DNA of 64,000 bases, taken from contig SCHM01000001.1 of assembly GCA_004123355.1 (NCBI GenBank), positions 2,534,001-2,598,000 on the forward strand, read 5' to 3'. Numbering within the stretch: position 1 is the stretch's first letter; the number at the start of each line of letters is the position of its first letter. This document shows positions 1-11,390 of this stretch, piece after piece. The notes beneath the pieces are model-generated. The model saw only the letters and a list, made by a program, of their open reading frames with translations, was not told the DNA's origin and did no database searches. Source of the DNA: Amphirosellinia nigrospora. Lineage: Eukaryota; Ascomycota; Sordariomycetes; Xylariales; Xylariaceae. A program made the position numbers and the translations under genes.

Positions 1-82
1 GGCATGAACTCACTTTTAATGCCAATTAAAGGTGGTGAAGATCGATGGATCTGCGTTCTACATATCAAGGTTTCGAAATTTC

Positions 83-118
<36 letters not shown>

Positions 119-353
119 GGTAGCAATTGGTGTCACATATACCGAGACACCGGGTCGCGAATCTGAGACTAGAAAGCCACTTATCATGCATCATGTTACT
201 TTCACGCGGATATCCGATCACGGATGCATGGGAGGGGAAGAGCACACACAGCAGAGATACGGTGTTTCCGTTCGTCATTAAACATGTCTCATTTTTTTTA
301 CTTTAAATGTATTATGTGAACATTAGCCGAGACAATTCCAAGCCTCCGTTCTA
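1..353. other. Window edge, no gene; contains a long A tract
   Basis: No coding region is supported here. The stretch lies downstream of the 3' end of the subtilisin gene on the minus strand. It is dominated by a 31-nt A homopolymer at 84-114. The short open frame crossing the tract encodes a lysine run and has no family resemblance. Confidence 0.7.
84..114 (+). repeat. A31 homopolymer
   Basis: An uninterrupted run of 31 A residues. It could be the poly(A) end of an old retroposed sequence or a plain mononucleotide microsatellite. I see no target-site duplication that would decide this. Confidence 0.9.
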
Positions 354-3324
354 CTATTTCCCGTAGCGGACCGTGAACGGCGCTGACTCGACGACATCCC
401 ACTCCTTGGCCTTCTTGGCGTTGCCGAAGATATGCAGAGCCTCGATAGAGAACTTGTAATCGCCAGCGGCGACATAGGAGCCGTCCGCCAGACGGCCATC
501 GAAGGCGGAGGGGAAGGCGTCGCGAGAGGCGTAATGGTATGGCGAGTTGAAGATGTCTCCCAGGGTCTTGGTCTTCGTGCCGTTGACCTGTAGCAGCTTG
601 ATGCTGATACGGGGCGAGCCGAAGGCCATGAGCGCGACGGCGATGGGTAGGGTGACGTTGGTGGCGGCAGGGTCCTTGGAGAGCACGAAGGACGCGCTAC
701 CGTTCACGGGGCTCATGTTGGGGTCGCTTGAGAGGGAGAGGTAGCCGGTGTCTAGAACTCGGGTGCTATGCAAGCTGCCGACGACCCCATTGTATGGCAA
801 CGAGAGATTCTCGCCGTTGGTTCCGTTCAGGGTGATGTAACCCGAGTAGACGGGAGGCGGGTGCCGTCTAGCTTGGGGGTGTCACGGTCACGGCAACGTC
901 GGCGCTGGCGCCAGGACGCACGGTGATCGAAGAGCTGCTTAGTTTGATGCTGGCATACTCTTGAGACACCTGCAATCCAGGGAACAGATCGGGGTAGACG
1001 GAGGTAGAGAAGGTGTACGCGGTAGTCGCGCCAACAGAGCCTAGCTTGTAAGTCACAGCCGTTTTACCAGGTTCTTGACGGAGAACTTCAAGGTCTTTTC
1101 AAGATGGTCGGTGTCATTGAACGCGAGGTATGACTTGCTGAGCAAGGTGGTGGCGTAAGCAGCATCGTAGGCTTGGACAAGACCAGCTCCCACTTGTGCC
1201 ACGGCGGCCTTGACTTGGTGGTGCCGCTACCGCATTGTACAGTCGTGGGTTCGCCGTAGAAGCTATGAGAGCCTCTAGGGTAGCAGGGTCGAAGGTGCCG
1301 CGGACGTCAGCGATAAGGGCGTAGATACCGGCAACGAGAGGGCACGCCATCGAGGTACCAGAAATGACCGCATAAGAGCCGAGCGTCTGTGGCCAAGTGG
1401 ACAAGATGTTGCCACCAGGTGAGGCTATCTGGGGTTTAACATCCATCTCAAAAGTCGGGTTCCATGTGGTGAAAGTGCTGGCAGTTCCACCAGTGAGGGT
1501 GTTGTCGCAGTAATCAGGCTGCATTATGTTAGAGACATGATTTTGTAAGACAAGAGGGAAAACTCCTTACGAGACAGGGGCGGTCTCTGGGTCAACCATA
1601 TCAAGAACGACCTCAGAGCCAGCAGCAATAGCCTTCACCCATGCTTCACCTTGAGATGCGATAGTCTATGGCTAAAGTCAGTAACATGAAGTAATCATCT
1701 AGAGAAATAGACTTACCATGCCAACAGCCTTGATAGCGGTGACTTCGGCTACTGAGGGCCTGAAGCTCCAGATGGGACGTTGTTGTAGAACAACACGTAC
1801 TTGGCGCCTGCGTTGGCGGCATTGGTTGCTTTCTGGACGAAAGTACAGGTGCCGCGGCGGATTAGGACGATCTTGTTAGAGAGATCTGGAGTGTCTGCTG
1901 GAATGGATTGCAACCCGTAGCAGGGTCGGTTATATCCAAGCTTGGAGCCACAAGGGAAGCTTAACGCCAGCCCAGCCAGATGGATCACCACAACATAACC
2001 GGTCTGCGCATCACCGCCATCAATGCTGAAAGACGAATCGATCAGCAGTATGGGCGTAACCCAGTTATCGATGGAAGCGACCGAGGTGACCCGTTTGCCG
2101 TTCGACGCCGTGCTGGCGTAGAACAAGCCCATCTCGCCGGAGTTTCCGGCAGACACGGTGCAGGGGACGCCAGATTCGACAATACGAGACACCACAACAG
2201 CCCAGGGATCCTCACTCCAACCAGAGAACCACCAATCGATGCCGTAATGATATTGGAGCCATCTTTGAAGGCTCTGAGGTACGCCTCAATGAGGACATCG
2301 TTGGCAGCGCTTCCCGTGCAGCCAAAGACTCGATACATCCCGAGGTGACACCCGGGGCGCACCTGTGAAGCCGTATTCGTTTGCCTGCGCCGCAATGATG
2401 CCACTGACGTGACTTCCGTGTCCAGCGCATCCATCGTAGGGACTGTACGAATATTAGATATATCCTCTCCACCGTAACGTAGCCCATTTGCGTTTGCTCA
2501 AGGATGAACTTACTCAGCATCAGGAACAGGAGTGTTGAAGCCAGTGTAGTCATCGCCAACAATATCGTAGCCGTATGAGACCAAGCATCCGGGTCCGAAA
2601 CACCCTCCAAGCGCCGGGTGAGTGTAGTCAATACGGTGTCAATCACACCAATCTTGATGCCCTTGCCGATAACACCCTTGGCTCTAAGTTTGTCCACCTG
2701 CGTCATCAGATGGGGACTGAAGTGTCATTGCTGGATTGTCTCTTGACAAGAGCATTGGCAATGCTCGCATCCTTGCTCTTGCCAGTCCATATGACGTTGT
2801 CCTTAGGAAGATCGTAAATCCTGTTGGGCCAGACGCGCTTGACGCTTGCCAGATCTGCGAGTGTCGCAGCATCCTGTTCGGCGGTCGCAGTGTCATGGAA
2901 TTGAATCGATACGCCCTTGAATGGAGGGTCGAAGCTCACTACGGAATTCTAAGTCAGACACACCTCTATCATTCTCGGTGCCAGTAGCTAAGCCATAATC
3001 CCGTAGGGAATAGTATAGGCAGTGAATGTATTGACCCGGAGAACTCCCACAATATCTACTCAAGCAGGTAAAGGAGCTCATAATACTTACTGCGCGTATC
3101 TGCCTTCGAGCCAATGTGCTTGAAGAACTCGGATTCATCCTATTTGAATTATACGGTCAGAACAGCACAGTAAGACGTAGAATTGAAGGTATTACCTGAG
3201 CATCCTCAAACTCAACACATAAGCTACCGGCAACTTGCTTAGCCTTCGGAAGCTTCTTGGCCTCGGATGAGAGGAAAGCTCCGCGCTGGCAAGCAGCGAC
3301 AGCACAAGCTGCTGCGAACCATAT
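354..3324 (-). CDS. Secreted subtilisin-like serine protease (S8) with PA and Fn3-like domains, frameshifted
   Basis: An extracellular endoprotease of the fungal minor-extracellular-protease group. Reading down the minus strand there is a hydrophobic N-terminus (ATG at 3324), a prodomain, and the catalytic Asp motif GVIDT near 2650. The catalytic His follows in GHGSHVSG near 2415, then a PA insert around 1750-2050 and the catalytic Ser in GTSMACP near 1340. A C-terminal Fn3-like region ends in RYGK at 354. Introns are clear at about 3140-3195 and 2945-3090. At least six single-base losses break the frame, for example at the Asp motif (near 2635), near 2720, near 1067, in the G5 run at 875-879 and near 853. 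The encoded protein is family-like between breaks, so I infer sequence error rather than decay. The family is certain; exact exon borders and the N-terminus are not. Confidence 0.88.
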
Positions 3325-6269
3325 TGATTCAACAGTGCAGCCCGCCTACACGACAGATCACAGCAAAGGACGTGTGAGGGAGGGGGAAGCAAAAGGAGGG
3401 GACGAGCGCAGGCGGACTCGAGGAGCAAGGCGTGCCACCAATTTCACCTTGGAAGAATCAGGGGACCATGATATTTTGTACCTGGAGCTCCAAGAGCTCG
3501 TCTAACGGCGTGGCACCGCGCAAAACGACGCAACTGAAGCTCGGAATCACGCATCTCGCCAAGGTCGGGACTCCCCCATGTGTGCATGCAGGCAAATGAT
3601 AACCAGAACAGCTTTCCGTTGTGGTATTAGAGCGCACGCGACCGGTCATCTAGTGGGATCGCTAAGAAACCCCGATGTAGCTTGGCGGGAAAGCATTATC
3701 GTTCGTCGCCCGCGCGCGGACTACCCAAGTAGAGGTTGTGCCAAGATGGATATCACGGCTGCGCGAATGGGTGAGCTCGTTCTTCAGTTGCGGTCCGCCG
3801 GCTTAAATGACTTATCTGCATGCGTGCTGCAGGTATCCCGCATTGCCTTCTTGTGGGATCGGAGGAGCTTCGACGTCAACGCGTCCTTATATCTGATTCG
3901 TGGTAGGGGTGAGCGACCTAGGTCCTTTCTATGTAGGCGAAGATTTCGTACCTATTATATCTCGAGGTAAATCGGAGATTATCAATATCTTACGATGCAA
4001 CTCGTGGTTATGAGTGCAACCCTCAATATTATCCTATCATATAGATTAACCCGCTTGATTCTATCCTGGTACTACGACTTTTGGTAAATTAGGTGACCAA
4101 GATGTCATACTATATCGGTGGTGTTTTTTTGGTTTATTCACATTCCTAACGTGGTTTGGATATTTCATCTGGAACCTGTCTGAGGCTGACGCTTGGTGAG
4201 GCCAAGGTTCTAGTTCTCAGCTGGGTACCGGTCCCCGTCAAAAAGAGGCACATCGAAAGTGGTCTAGCATGAGTTCATCCGCCTATGAGAGAATGCTAAA
4301 TTCTTGGTCCGAAGGAATCCCATCCAATTTGCCGGCAGCATCCGACCGATAAACTGTACGCTAATTTAGGCAAGCTGTGTATGTACAGAATGTTGAATAT
4401 TCAAAGATGTTCAGCGCAGCAGTATCAGCAGCATACGCAAAACTGAGATATAGCTCGATACGTAGATGAACAACTATTCTCAAGCTTCCGGTAACCCCTA
4501 TCCCGCTTCTGCGGAAACCATACCATCTCTCTCTCATTGGTGCTGGCAAACGAATCTCATTGTGCATTGCCGGTAGGTAGCTCGCGCGGCACGACATCTC
4601 AGGGATGAAATATTCAATTGAAGATCTACCTCCTTATTGCGGAAAGTACGCCAAGCGGCTCGGCTCGGTCAGCTGTCCTCATTCGAGGGCCTCGTCTCGC
4701 GCTTGTCTGCTGCCATCTAGGTCCAGCATCTGATCTTGAAAGATAACCGCTCGGTCTGCCTGTTCTGTAGGATCGCCACATTTGGCGTCTAGACCGCCAG
4801 GATTTCTTGGCGGCCGGACAGGCATGTTTCTCCGTGACCTCTTCAATATCCTGCAAACACACTCGGCAGGTAGACATGCATCGCGTGCTATCTACAATAG
4901 TATGCTCTCGTGAAGTGGGCGCATCTCAGCAACCGATATGGCATCCTACTCTGATGTCGTAGGCACTTTGCTGCAGCTTGCTAAAGACGGCCAGTAGGGC
5001 TAACGAAGAACGTAATATGCTAAAGAAGACATTCAACATACTGTACAGTACAGTATACTCATGAAAGATAATCGGACAGCTAGGTAGTACACCGTCCCCG
5101 ATTTCGGGCTGTAGCGCAGCACTTAGTCGGATGCTGAATACAACTGATCCACGCCATTTCTGGCACACAAAAATCCTCCCAACAGCCCATCTCTTTAATA
5201 TCTGTAAAAAGGCACCTACTTAGGTATGCGCTTGAGTGCATATATATAGTCTAAGGAGGTATCGATCTGTGTATTCGCGCCCGTTTCATACTTATTTAGC
5301 TATAAATTAGAGAGTCTTCAACACTTAGAGTGGCGAGCCGAAAGAACTGAGCGGGCGATCCGGCTCGGCCCGTAAGCACTCAATAACGGAATCTTCGAAG
5401 CTGATATTGCTCGTCATGTTGAACAGTAGATATATACATGTACAGCTGTTCCTTTGAGCGGGATATTTTTGACCTGTAGAAGTGATGAGGTATAATCCAG
5501 ACCGAACAAATATAGTATACCATCCTCATTCCCTAACACAGTACCCCTAGTTTCATCAATCTCTACCGAGTGCGACTACAACGATAGGTCATTTATCAAG
5601 TCACCTCTGCACTCACTTGAACACGAATCAGAAGGCCCAATTAACGATCAACTATATAAATGAAATATGAAGAAACAAAGAGACGCCCAACTCCCCATCC
5701 AGACCGTCTAAACCTACCTGTTTATTCTATAATTTTCCCATTCCCCCGGCCTAACCCACCTAGGAATGTTCTACGAATCATGAAACGAGTCTGGTCTTTC
5801 TATCTATCGGCCGTAGCAGACAGACTCTCCAAGCTCCCGGGTCTCCGCCAGAAATGTCCCCGAGAGCTCGGGTCAAACCTCCGGCCGGTACTCCCAATCA
5901 CGGTTTTTTTTTTTTTTTTTTTTTTTTGATAGCATCAGAACGCTCGTGTACTTCCCGGTTCTACAGCAAGATACGGTGTATCGTGAACAGTATTCCACCC
6001 CAACAATCCTTAATATCAGAATTGGATACGTGGGAGGCCTCTTCCCTGGACCTTGTCTAGGCTTTACTACTCCCCGCCCGTGGTAATTGTCGGCGTACGA
6101 GTCTGTATCGATAATACTGCGCGCTCGTCAGCACTCGTCGACGACGCGCTAGGATAAATTGAATAATGCATCGGCTAAAAGAAGGGAGGGGAGTTTTCTT
6201 ACCTCCAGACCCGGTCAATCTTGCCCCCTTGGAAGAATACGTAGCATACTCGTGATACCGCACTGAGAA
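3325..6269. other. Gene-free interval of about 2.9 kb
   Basis: I find no supported gene. The longest frame, about 130 codons at 3578-3970 (+), has no recognisable domain and no intron-linked continuation. The interval ends near a 24-nt T tract. It separates the subtilisin from three co-oriented enzyme genes. Confidence 0.6.
5904..5927 (+). repeat. T24 homopolymer
   Basis: A run of 24 T residues flanked by GC-rich sequence on the left and mixed sequence on the right. On the minus strand this would be a poly(A) end. I found no element body or duplication to go with it. Confidence 0.9.
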
Positions 6270-7050
6270 TTAGAGTTCATCAGTACAGCAACTCTCTTGG
6301 ATTTGTTGAGCACCGCGGGCTCGAGTTAGAACGTACCGGTCGGCTTCACGGCCAGCCTGCAGCGGGCGTCCCCGTAAACTCAAGCCGGACCGCCACGCGT
6401 TGGGTGGCGGGTCGACCACGATGGTCTCGATCACGACCTTTACGTCCGGCATGACGGCGACGGTCTGCTCGAGGAGGGCCGGTACTGCCCAGCGAGAGGG
6501 GTCTCGCGTTGGTATGACCGGTCGTGGCAGTGTCGGTAGCTTGCTCTGCATCGTCCGCTCGTTGATGCACTCGATGTAGCCCTATACTGCTTTCCAGCTC
6601 CTGGGCCGGGAGGTGCTCTCTGCCCGCCTTGTATGCCCGTTGCTGTAGGTTGCTTATGAGGTCGGGCTTGAATTCGCTGGGTGAATCCATGGGGTCCTGC
6701 GTTCCACCAGTCTCCGGCGCCCGGTAGTGGCAATTTTGAAATCTTTGTCTCTTATCCACACTATGGTCTGTTTCATAAAACAATAAATCTTGGCCACCCC
6801 TGGGCTGCAGTTCTGCTACCGATGTAGCAGCCAGGCGCCCGTTTTCGTTGTCGACAGTAAAAGCATCGGTCCTCAGCTTTATCCACCCCTTGGCCGTGCC
6901 TTTTTCTTTGAGAGCTTGGGGCGTCGCTATCATGTCGCCATTAAAGTTTATTGGGAAAGTCAGAACGTCTGGGAGGTCTCTCCATCGGTTTTGGTTGATG
7001 CATTGTACATATGATCTGTACAGCGATTCATTGTCTGCTATGTAGGGCAT
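6270..7050 (-). CDS. NTF2/SnoaL-like protein, probably two tandem units, frameshifted
   Basis: The ATG at 7050 opens a protein whose first segment begins MPYIADNESLYRSYVQCINQ. A second, similar segment lies in a shifted frame near 6580 and reads GYIECINERTMQSK. The motif Y-[VI]-[QE]-C-I-N-[QE] in both suggests two NTF2-fold units. The C-terminal part carries LEFTGTPAAGW in one frame and VMPDVKVVIETIVVDPP in another, both in the style of SnoaL ester cyclases and polyketide cyclases. Such proteins act as small intracellular cyclases or isomerases in secondary metabolism, but the substrate here cannot be inferred. There are at least two frameshifts. The gene lies just downstream of the carboxylesterase on the same strand. 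Family assignment is moderately sure and the function open. Confidence 0.6.
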
Positions 7051-7415
7051 CGTGAAGAAGGTTGAGATTGACGAGAAAGTGGTGAGTAGATAGAGAAGAA
7101 AAGAATCGCAGTAATTTATACATAGGAAAATTACTCATGTTTGATCTGGGCATCAAACTTTCGATGCGTACTTGTTAGGGCGAGGTTTATTAGATCTGCA
7201 CAACTGAAGTTTCCAGGTTGGCCCTGGATTTCACCTGCCTCGGACCCCTGCAACGAAATCGGACCCCTCCTTTTTGCCCCTTCATTTTCCTCTATGCCTC
7301 TTTTTATCATCTCAGATTATTTCGACAACGGCGAAAAAAAAGTCTTTTATAGATATCTGATCGTAGCATATGTTTTAAAATGTTAGAGATGAAAGAATTA
7401 GATAAATAATTTCAT

Positions 7416-9353
7416 TTAAGAGAGCAATTCCTTCGCTACTTCAGACCTCATCATAAAAGCAATCCCTTCTTTTCTCCATGTATCCGCTTCCACCCAATTT
7501 CTAGTCGCGTTCAGCACCATATTCTCCGGCTTAGCCAAGTCGTACGCCGGCCAATGCGGGAGCATGTCAGATTCAACGCCGCCCTCCGCCAAAACTCTGT
7601 TTGGATTGAGACTATAGACAAAGTTGACGTAGGCCTCGCCAATGGCACTGGCTAACTTGACGTGACTATCGAAATCCGGACTAGGTCCTAGCAGACCGGA
7701 TATATTCTGGAAACTATACGCCACGTTGACGAAGTGTTTGACGCCGTCCCACTCATTTCCATTCCACGGCTCTCTCGAAGCGGTAACTGTATACGGGCAT
7801 ACCGGCTGCCGTGTATAGCTCAGCCATGCGACGGCGCCCGGATATCATTACCAGGTCCCCGCCGATCGCTGCAGCACGCCTCCACATCAGCCCGCGTGTC
7901 GGGTTTCGGGTGCAATTGGTGATTGCGTGCGGAGGCTCGTCGCAAGGATTATCTGGGTAGAGTTCAAGGAGCTTGCGAGCCGTCGGCGGGTGAGAGCATA
8001 GCTGCGCCAAGTGAAGATAGAATTGAAGATATCTTCTTCAGTATTCAGGGTACCCGTTATAGCAATCCCTCGTCGGTATTGGCACCGATGAGGATTGGTA
8101 CCTTGACATATTTCCCTTCCTTCATCAACTGGCTTGGATACGCAGTTACTGCAATACCAAGAGTTAGTGAATGCCATTTGCAACGCAGTTTTGAGAGTCT
8201 TGTAGGCTTATAGATTCTCTCTCTCTCTTAGGGCGAAACCCGATTTTCTGAAAGTATCGAAAAAGGAGAAAAACAGCTTCCAAGGTTTACTCACAGAAAT
8301 CTCCGTCCAATAGGGGGTTCCAGACGACGCTCGGATGCGCATCGAAAAGTGTTGCTTCGTCAACTTCACGTAGGCAGGCGAGTTGGTTAGCAACACCCCA
8401 ACAGCCTACGGTTCGAGTCAAGTTCTCTACAGCAGCCGCGTACTAGAGTCCTATGTTAGCCAGTCGATCCTATGTAAAGTGTGACTTATTAGGTGAGCAG
8501 AATTTTGAGTACGATGTTGGACTAGACAGGAGGATCTAAAATTCTACAGGATATGAGGCGAAAGAAGGGGATAAGAACTTCTTACCCAAGTGAGACTTTC
8601 GACCTGCGCACCAGTTGGACCACCGCTCTCAAGAATAGCGCCACGGAAAAGTTGATCGTCTCGGCCATCATACGCAAACAAATGATAGGCGATACTCTGC
8701 GCGCCCGCGCTCTCGCCCCATAGAACGACCTTGTCCGGGTCGCCCCCGAAGGCCGCGATGTTCTCCTGGATCCAATGGAGCGCCAACCTCTGGTCTAGAA
8801 GCCCTGCGTTACTGGATCCTTCGGCGAGTAACTGCGCTGTCTGAAAGAACCCCCACTGGCCCAGACGGTAGTTCATACTGACGGCGACGAGAGGCTGTCC
8901 CATATCTTGACTTCTCGCCACAATGCCCGAGAGATTATACTGAGGGTCGGCAGTGCTACCTGCGTATAATCCGCCGCCATAAATCCAGACTAGAACTGGC
9001 AGAGGTTCTGCTGGTTTCTCGGCCGGACGCACCACGTTGATGGTGAGACAATCCTCAGAAAGTGTAAAGTTTTGGCCATATTGCATGCAGCTATACCCAT
9101 ACTGAGTCGCTTTTCTGACGCCATCGAATGATTCATTCACGGACAATGGTCGTCGATACCGGAGTTGTCCCACGGGTGGCTGCGCATATGGTATTCCTAA
9201 GAAAGCATCTTGGTCCCATCCCGGTAGATAGAGACCCTCGTACGTCCCATTGACCGTTTTGGCTGTTGGTAATTCTGAGCGATCCAGGTGTATAGACGAC
9301 CCATCTACAAAATTTGATAGCAGAGCTGTTATTAGTAGCGGGAGCCTCATCAT
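7416..9353 (-). CDS. Type-B carboxylesterase, secreted, frameshifted
   Basis: An alpha/beta hydrolase of the carboxylesterase type B family. The ATG at 9353 starts a signal peptide (MMRLPLLITALLSNF). The oxyanion region reads VWIYGGGLYAGS and the nucleophile elbow is GESAGAQS at about residue 215. The acid-residue motif IGANTDEG lies in a shifted frame near 8090, and the catalytic His is probably in VKHFVNVAYSFQN near 7720. Introns are likely around 8450-8590 and 8200-8290. Single-base losses occur near 8065, 8021 and 7745. The full catalytic triad is recoverable, so the enzyme was probably functional in the organism. It sits between an NTF2-like gene and an FAD oxidase in the same orientation. 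Substrate unknown. Confidence 0.85.
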
Positions 9354-9706
9354 GATACGCTCTAGGCGAAGATGCCGCTAATTTTACAATACGCAGAAAT
9401 TCATCCAATGCAGTCGTGGAATTGACGATATGTTATTTAAAGTAAATGTAAAACTGAGTATAAGACAAGAAAGCTGACAGGCATTGCATCTTCTGATTGG
9501 AGGAAGAATGGAGCGTCGATACAAGACCTAGGCCGAGTCAATGGCAATGTATCCAACTTCCCTGCGGGGTAGCAAGGAGATATTCCCGGGTCACGATACG
9601 GTTTTGAGAATATGGAGCCATGTCTAGAGTAGCTCTCAAAGCAAACTCGTGTTATGATAACTAACAATTTGATATTTGACTACTGCGATTAAATATGGCC
9701 AAGGTA
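9354..9706. other. Intergenic, no gene seen
   Basis: About 350 bp between the FAD oxidase stop and the carboxylesterase start. It should hold the carboxylesterase promoter. No TATA-like or repeated element stands out. Confidence 0.5.
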
Positions 9707-11390
9707 TTAAGGGTTCTGCTTGAACAGCACTCGTGGCGCCTTATTATTGCCGGGCCTGACACTCTGTGGATTGTGAAACAAGTCGTTGGGATCGTATGTA
9801 GTCTTGATGGACTCTAACGAATTTAGATTCGGGCCCCAGTACGACTGTTGAGGGTCAGTCAAAGTTGGTCGACGTAGCCAGGATAGGTCGTCAGTTTCTG
9901 TGTTGCCGAGTCTTGTATAGTGCTAATAAGGCCGTTCATGAAGTCTTTGGTGTGCTGAGTGAGAACTGGAATCCCGATGCCGTACCCCTGGCAAAACATG
10001 ACTTTGTCTCGATGTGAATAGGCGGTAGCATTCATGGGAATATCACTGATCGCACCTCCAGTAGCGTCAAAGATCAAAAACCACAAGAGCGTGCCACGGT
10101 CTGCATCATCGAGATAGTTCATAACTTTCGTTATGGTATCCTCTGAGAGAGTCTCGTCAGCAGTGAACGCTAAGCTCCGCACTGTAAAGGCAGTGTGGAT
10201 GTCTGAGAGGTAAAGTGCAGCATCTTCAGCCTGCTGCGAAATAGCAGCAAGCCAATCATCGATAACGATGGAAGTTGTGCCTTTGGGATTCTCTGTGGGA
10301 TACCAGACGCGTCCCACTCAGCTTCTGTGCCGTAGAAAGTGGCAGTGATGATTGCTCCGAGTTCGTGAGCGATAAATTCAGTGCCGAATCTTCGGTCAAG
10401 ACTTGGATCGGAGATGAGATCCTGCCATTGTTTGAAAACGGGTACCATGTCGGCATGTTTCCCAAATGATAACGAGAATGAATACTGAACTACACTGCCA
10501 GGTTCTGGTGTGTCCTTCATCACAAATTCTGTGATGATGCCAAATCCCGCACCGGCCCCTTTCAACGCCTGTCTGAAGTTAGCCCGAACTGGAGACCTAG
10601 AACCTCCTTGATTGACTTACAAAGAAAAGGTCGGAGTTCTCAGTTTCGCTAGCACGCTTGATGGAGCCATCCGCGATAACAACTTCGACGGCCACGACAT
10701 GATCCAGACAAGACCCCCACATGCGTGATGAGGGTCCTAGTCCTCCCTATCAAGCCCCTGGGTCAGTGTTGAGATTTACTTAAGGGCATAGAACACTCAC
10801 AATCGTAGCATGACCACCGATGCCGACGCCAGGGCAGGTTCCATGAGATATAGCCCTTTTACCGTTGTCATGTAGCCTCTTGGTGACGTCGGCAAGCTTG
10901 GTGCCGCCGCCTATTGTTGCTTGCCACGTATCTGTATCCATAGAGAAATCTTGCATGTTCAACAGGTCGATGACTAGAGCTCCATCTTCACCACCCAGAC
11001 CTATGTTTATGTATCAGATCACACGCTGATTATACGTCTAGGGATAGTTATTTCGTACCGTAGTTCCTAGGGGGAGTCAGCAGCTGCCCAAACAATCGCG
11101 GTGAAGAGAGCGACAGTACGCGTAAGAATGTCCGCCCGACTTTGGTTGAACCTTGACATTGTTGGTTGCAGCGCATTTAACAAATCCAGACACCTCTTCG
11201 GCCGTTTGTGGGCGAGTTACGGCTATCGGCGTGACGGGAATATCGAGGTTATATCGGCTGACCCAAGAGACTTGGTATAGCGGATTATCAGGGTAAGCAA
11301 CGCAGTCGCTGCGGCCGTTGCAGACGGTATTCAGACAGGCCGCTAAGGGGCTGCTCGGGATTGCCCCATACCGCCGTTGCTTCTATAGTA
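9707..11390 (-). CDS. Berberine-bridge-type FAD-linked oxidase (bicovalent flavin type), frameshifted
   Basis: An FAD-dependent oxidase with a PCMH-type FAD domain and a C-terminal BBE segment. The motif SGGHSYANYG carries the His, and GTCPGVGIGGH near 10830 carries the Cys. In glucooligosaccharide-oxidase-like enzymes these two residues bind the flavin bicovalently. The C-terminus has YWGPNLNSLESIKTTYDPND and ends FKQNP at 9707, as expected for BBE proteins. The SGGHSYANYG segment is assembled over two short introns (58 and 53 nt) and an 8-nt exon at 11059-11066. One base is missing near 10282-10287. The 5' end is unresolved: the frame runs up to about 11375, where a stop precedes a possible intron acceptor. 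The substrate could be a sugar or a secondary metabolite. Confidence 0.83.

Noticed and set aside
354-3324. The subtilisin as a genuine pseudogene
   Set aside because: All three catalytic motifs and the domains are kept, and the breaks are one-base losses, mostly in homopolymers, of the same kind as in unrelated genes across the window. Sequence error is the simpler reading, though not proven.
3578-3970. A 130-codon plus-strand frame
   Set aside because: Arg-rich composition with no domain, no signal peptide and no linked exons; length is compatible with chance.
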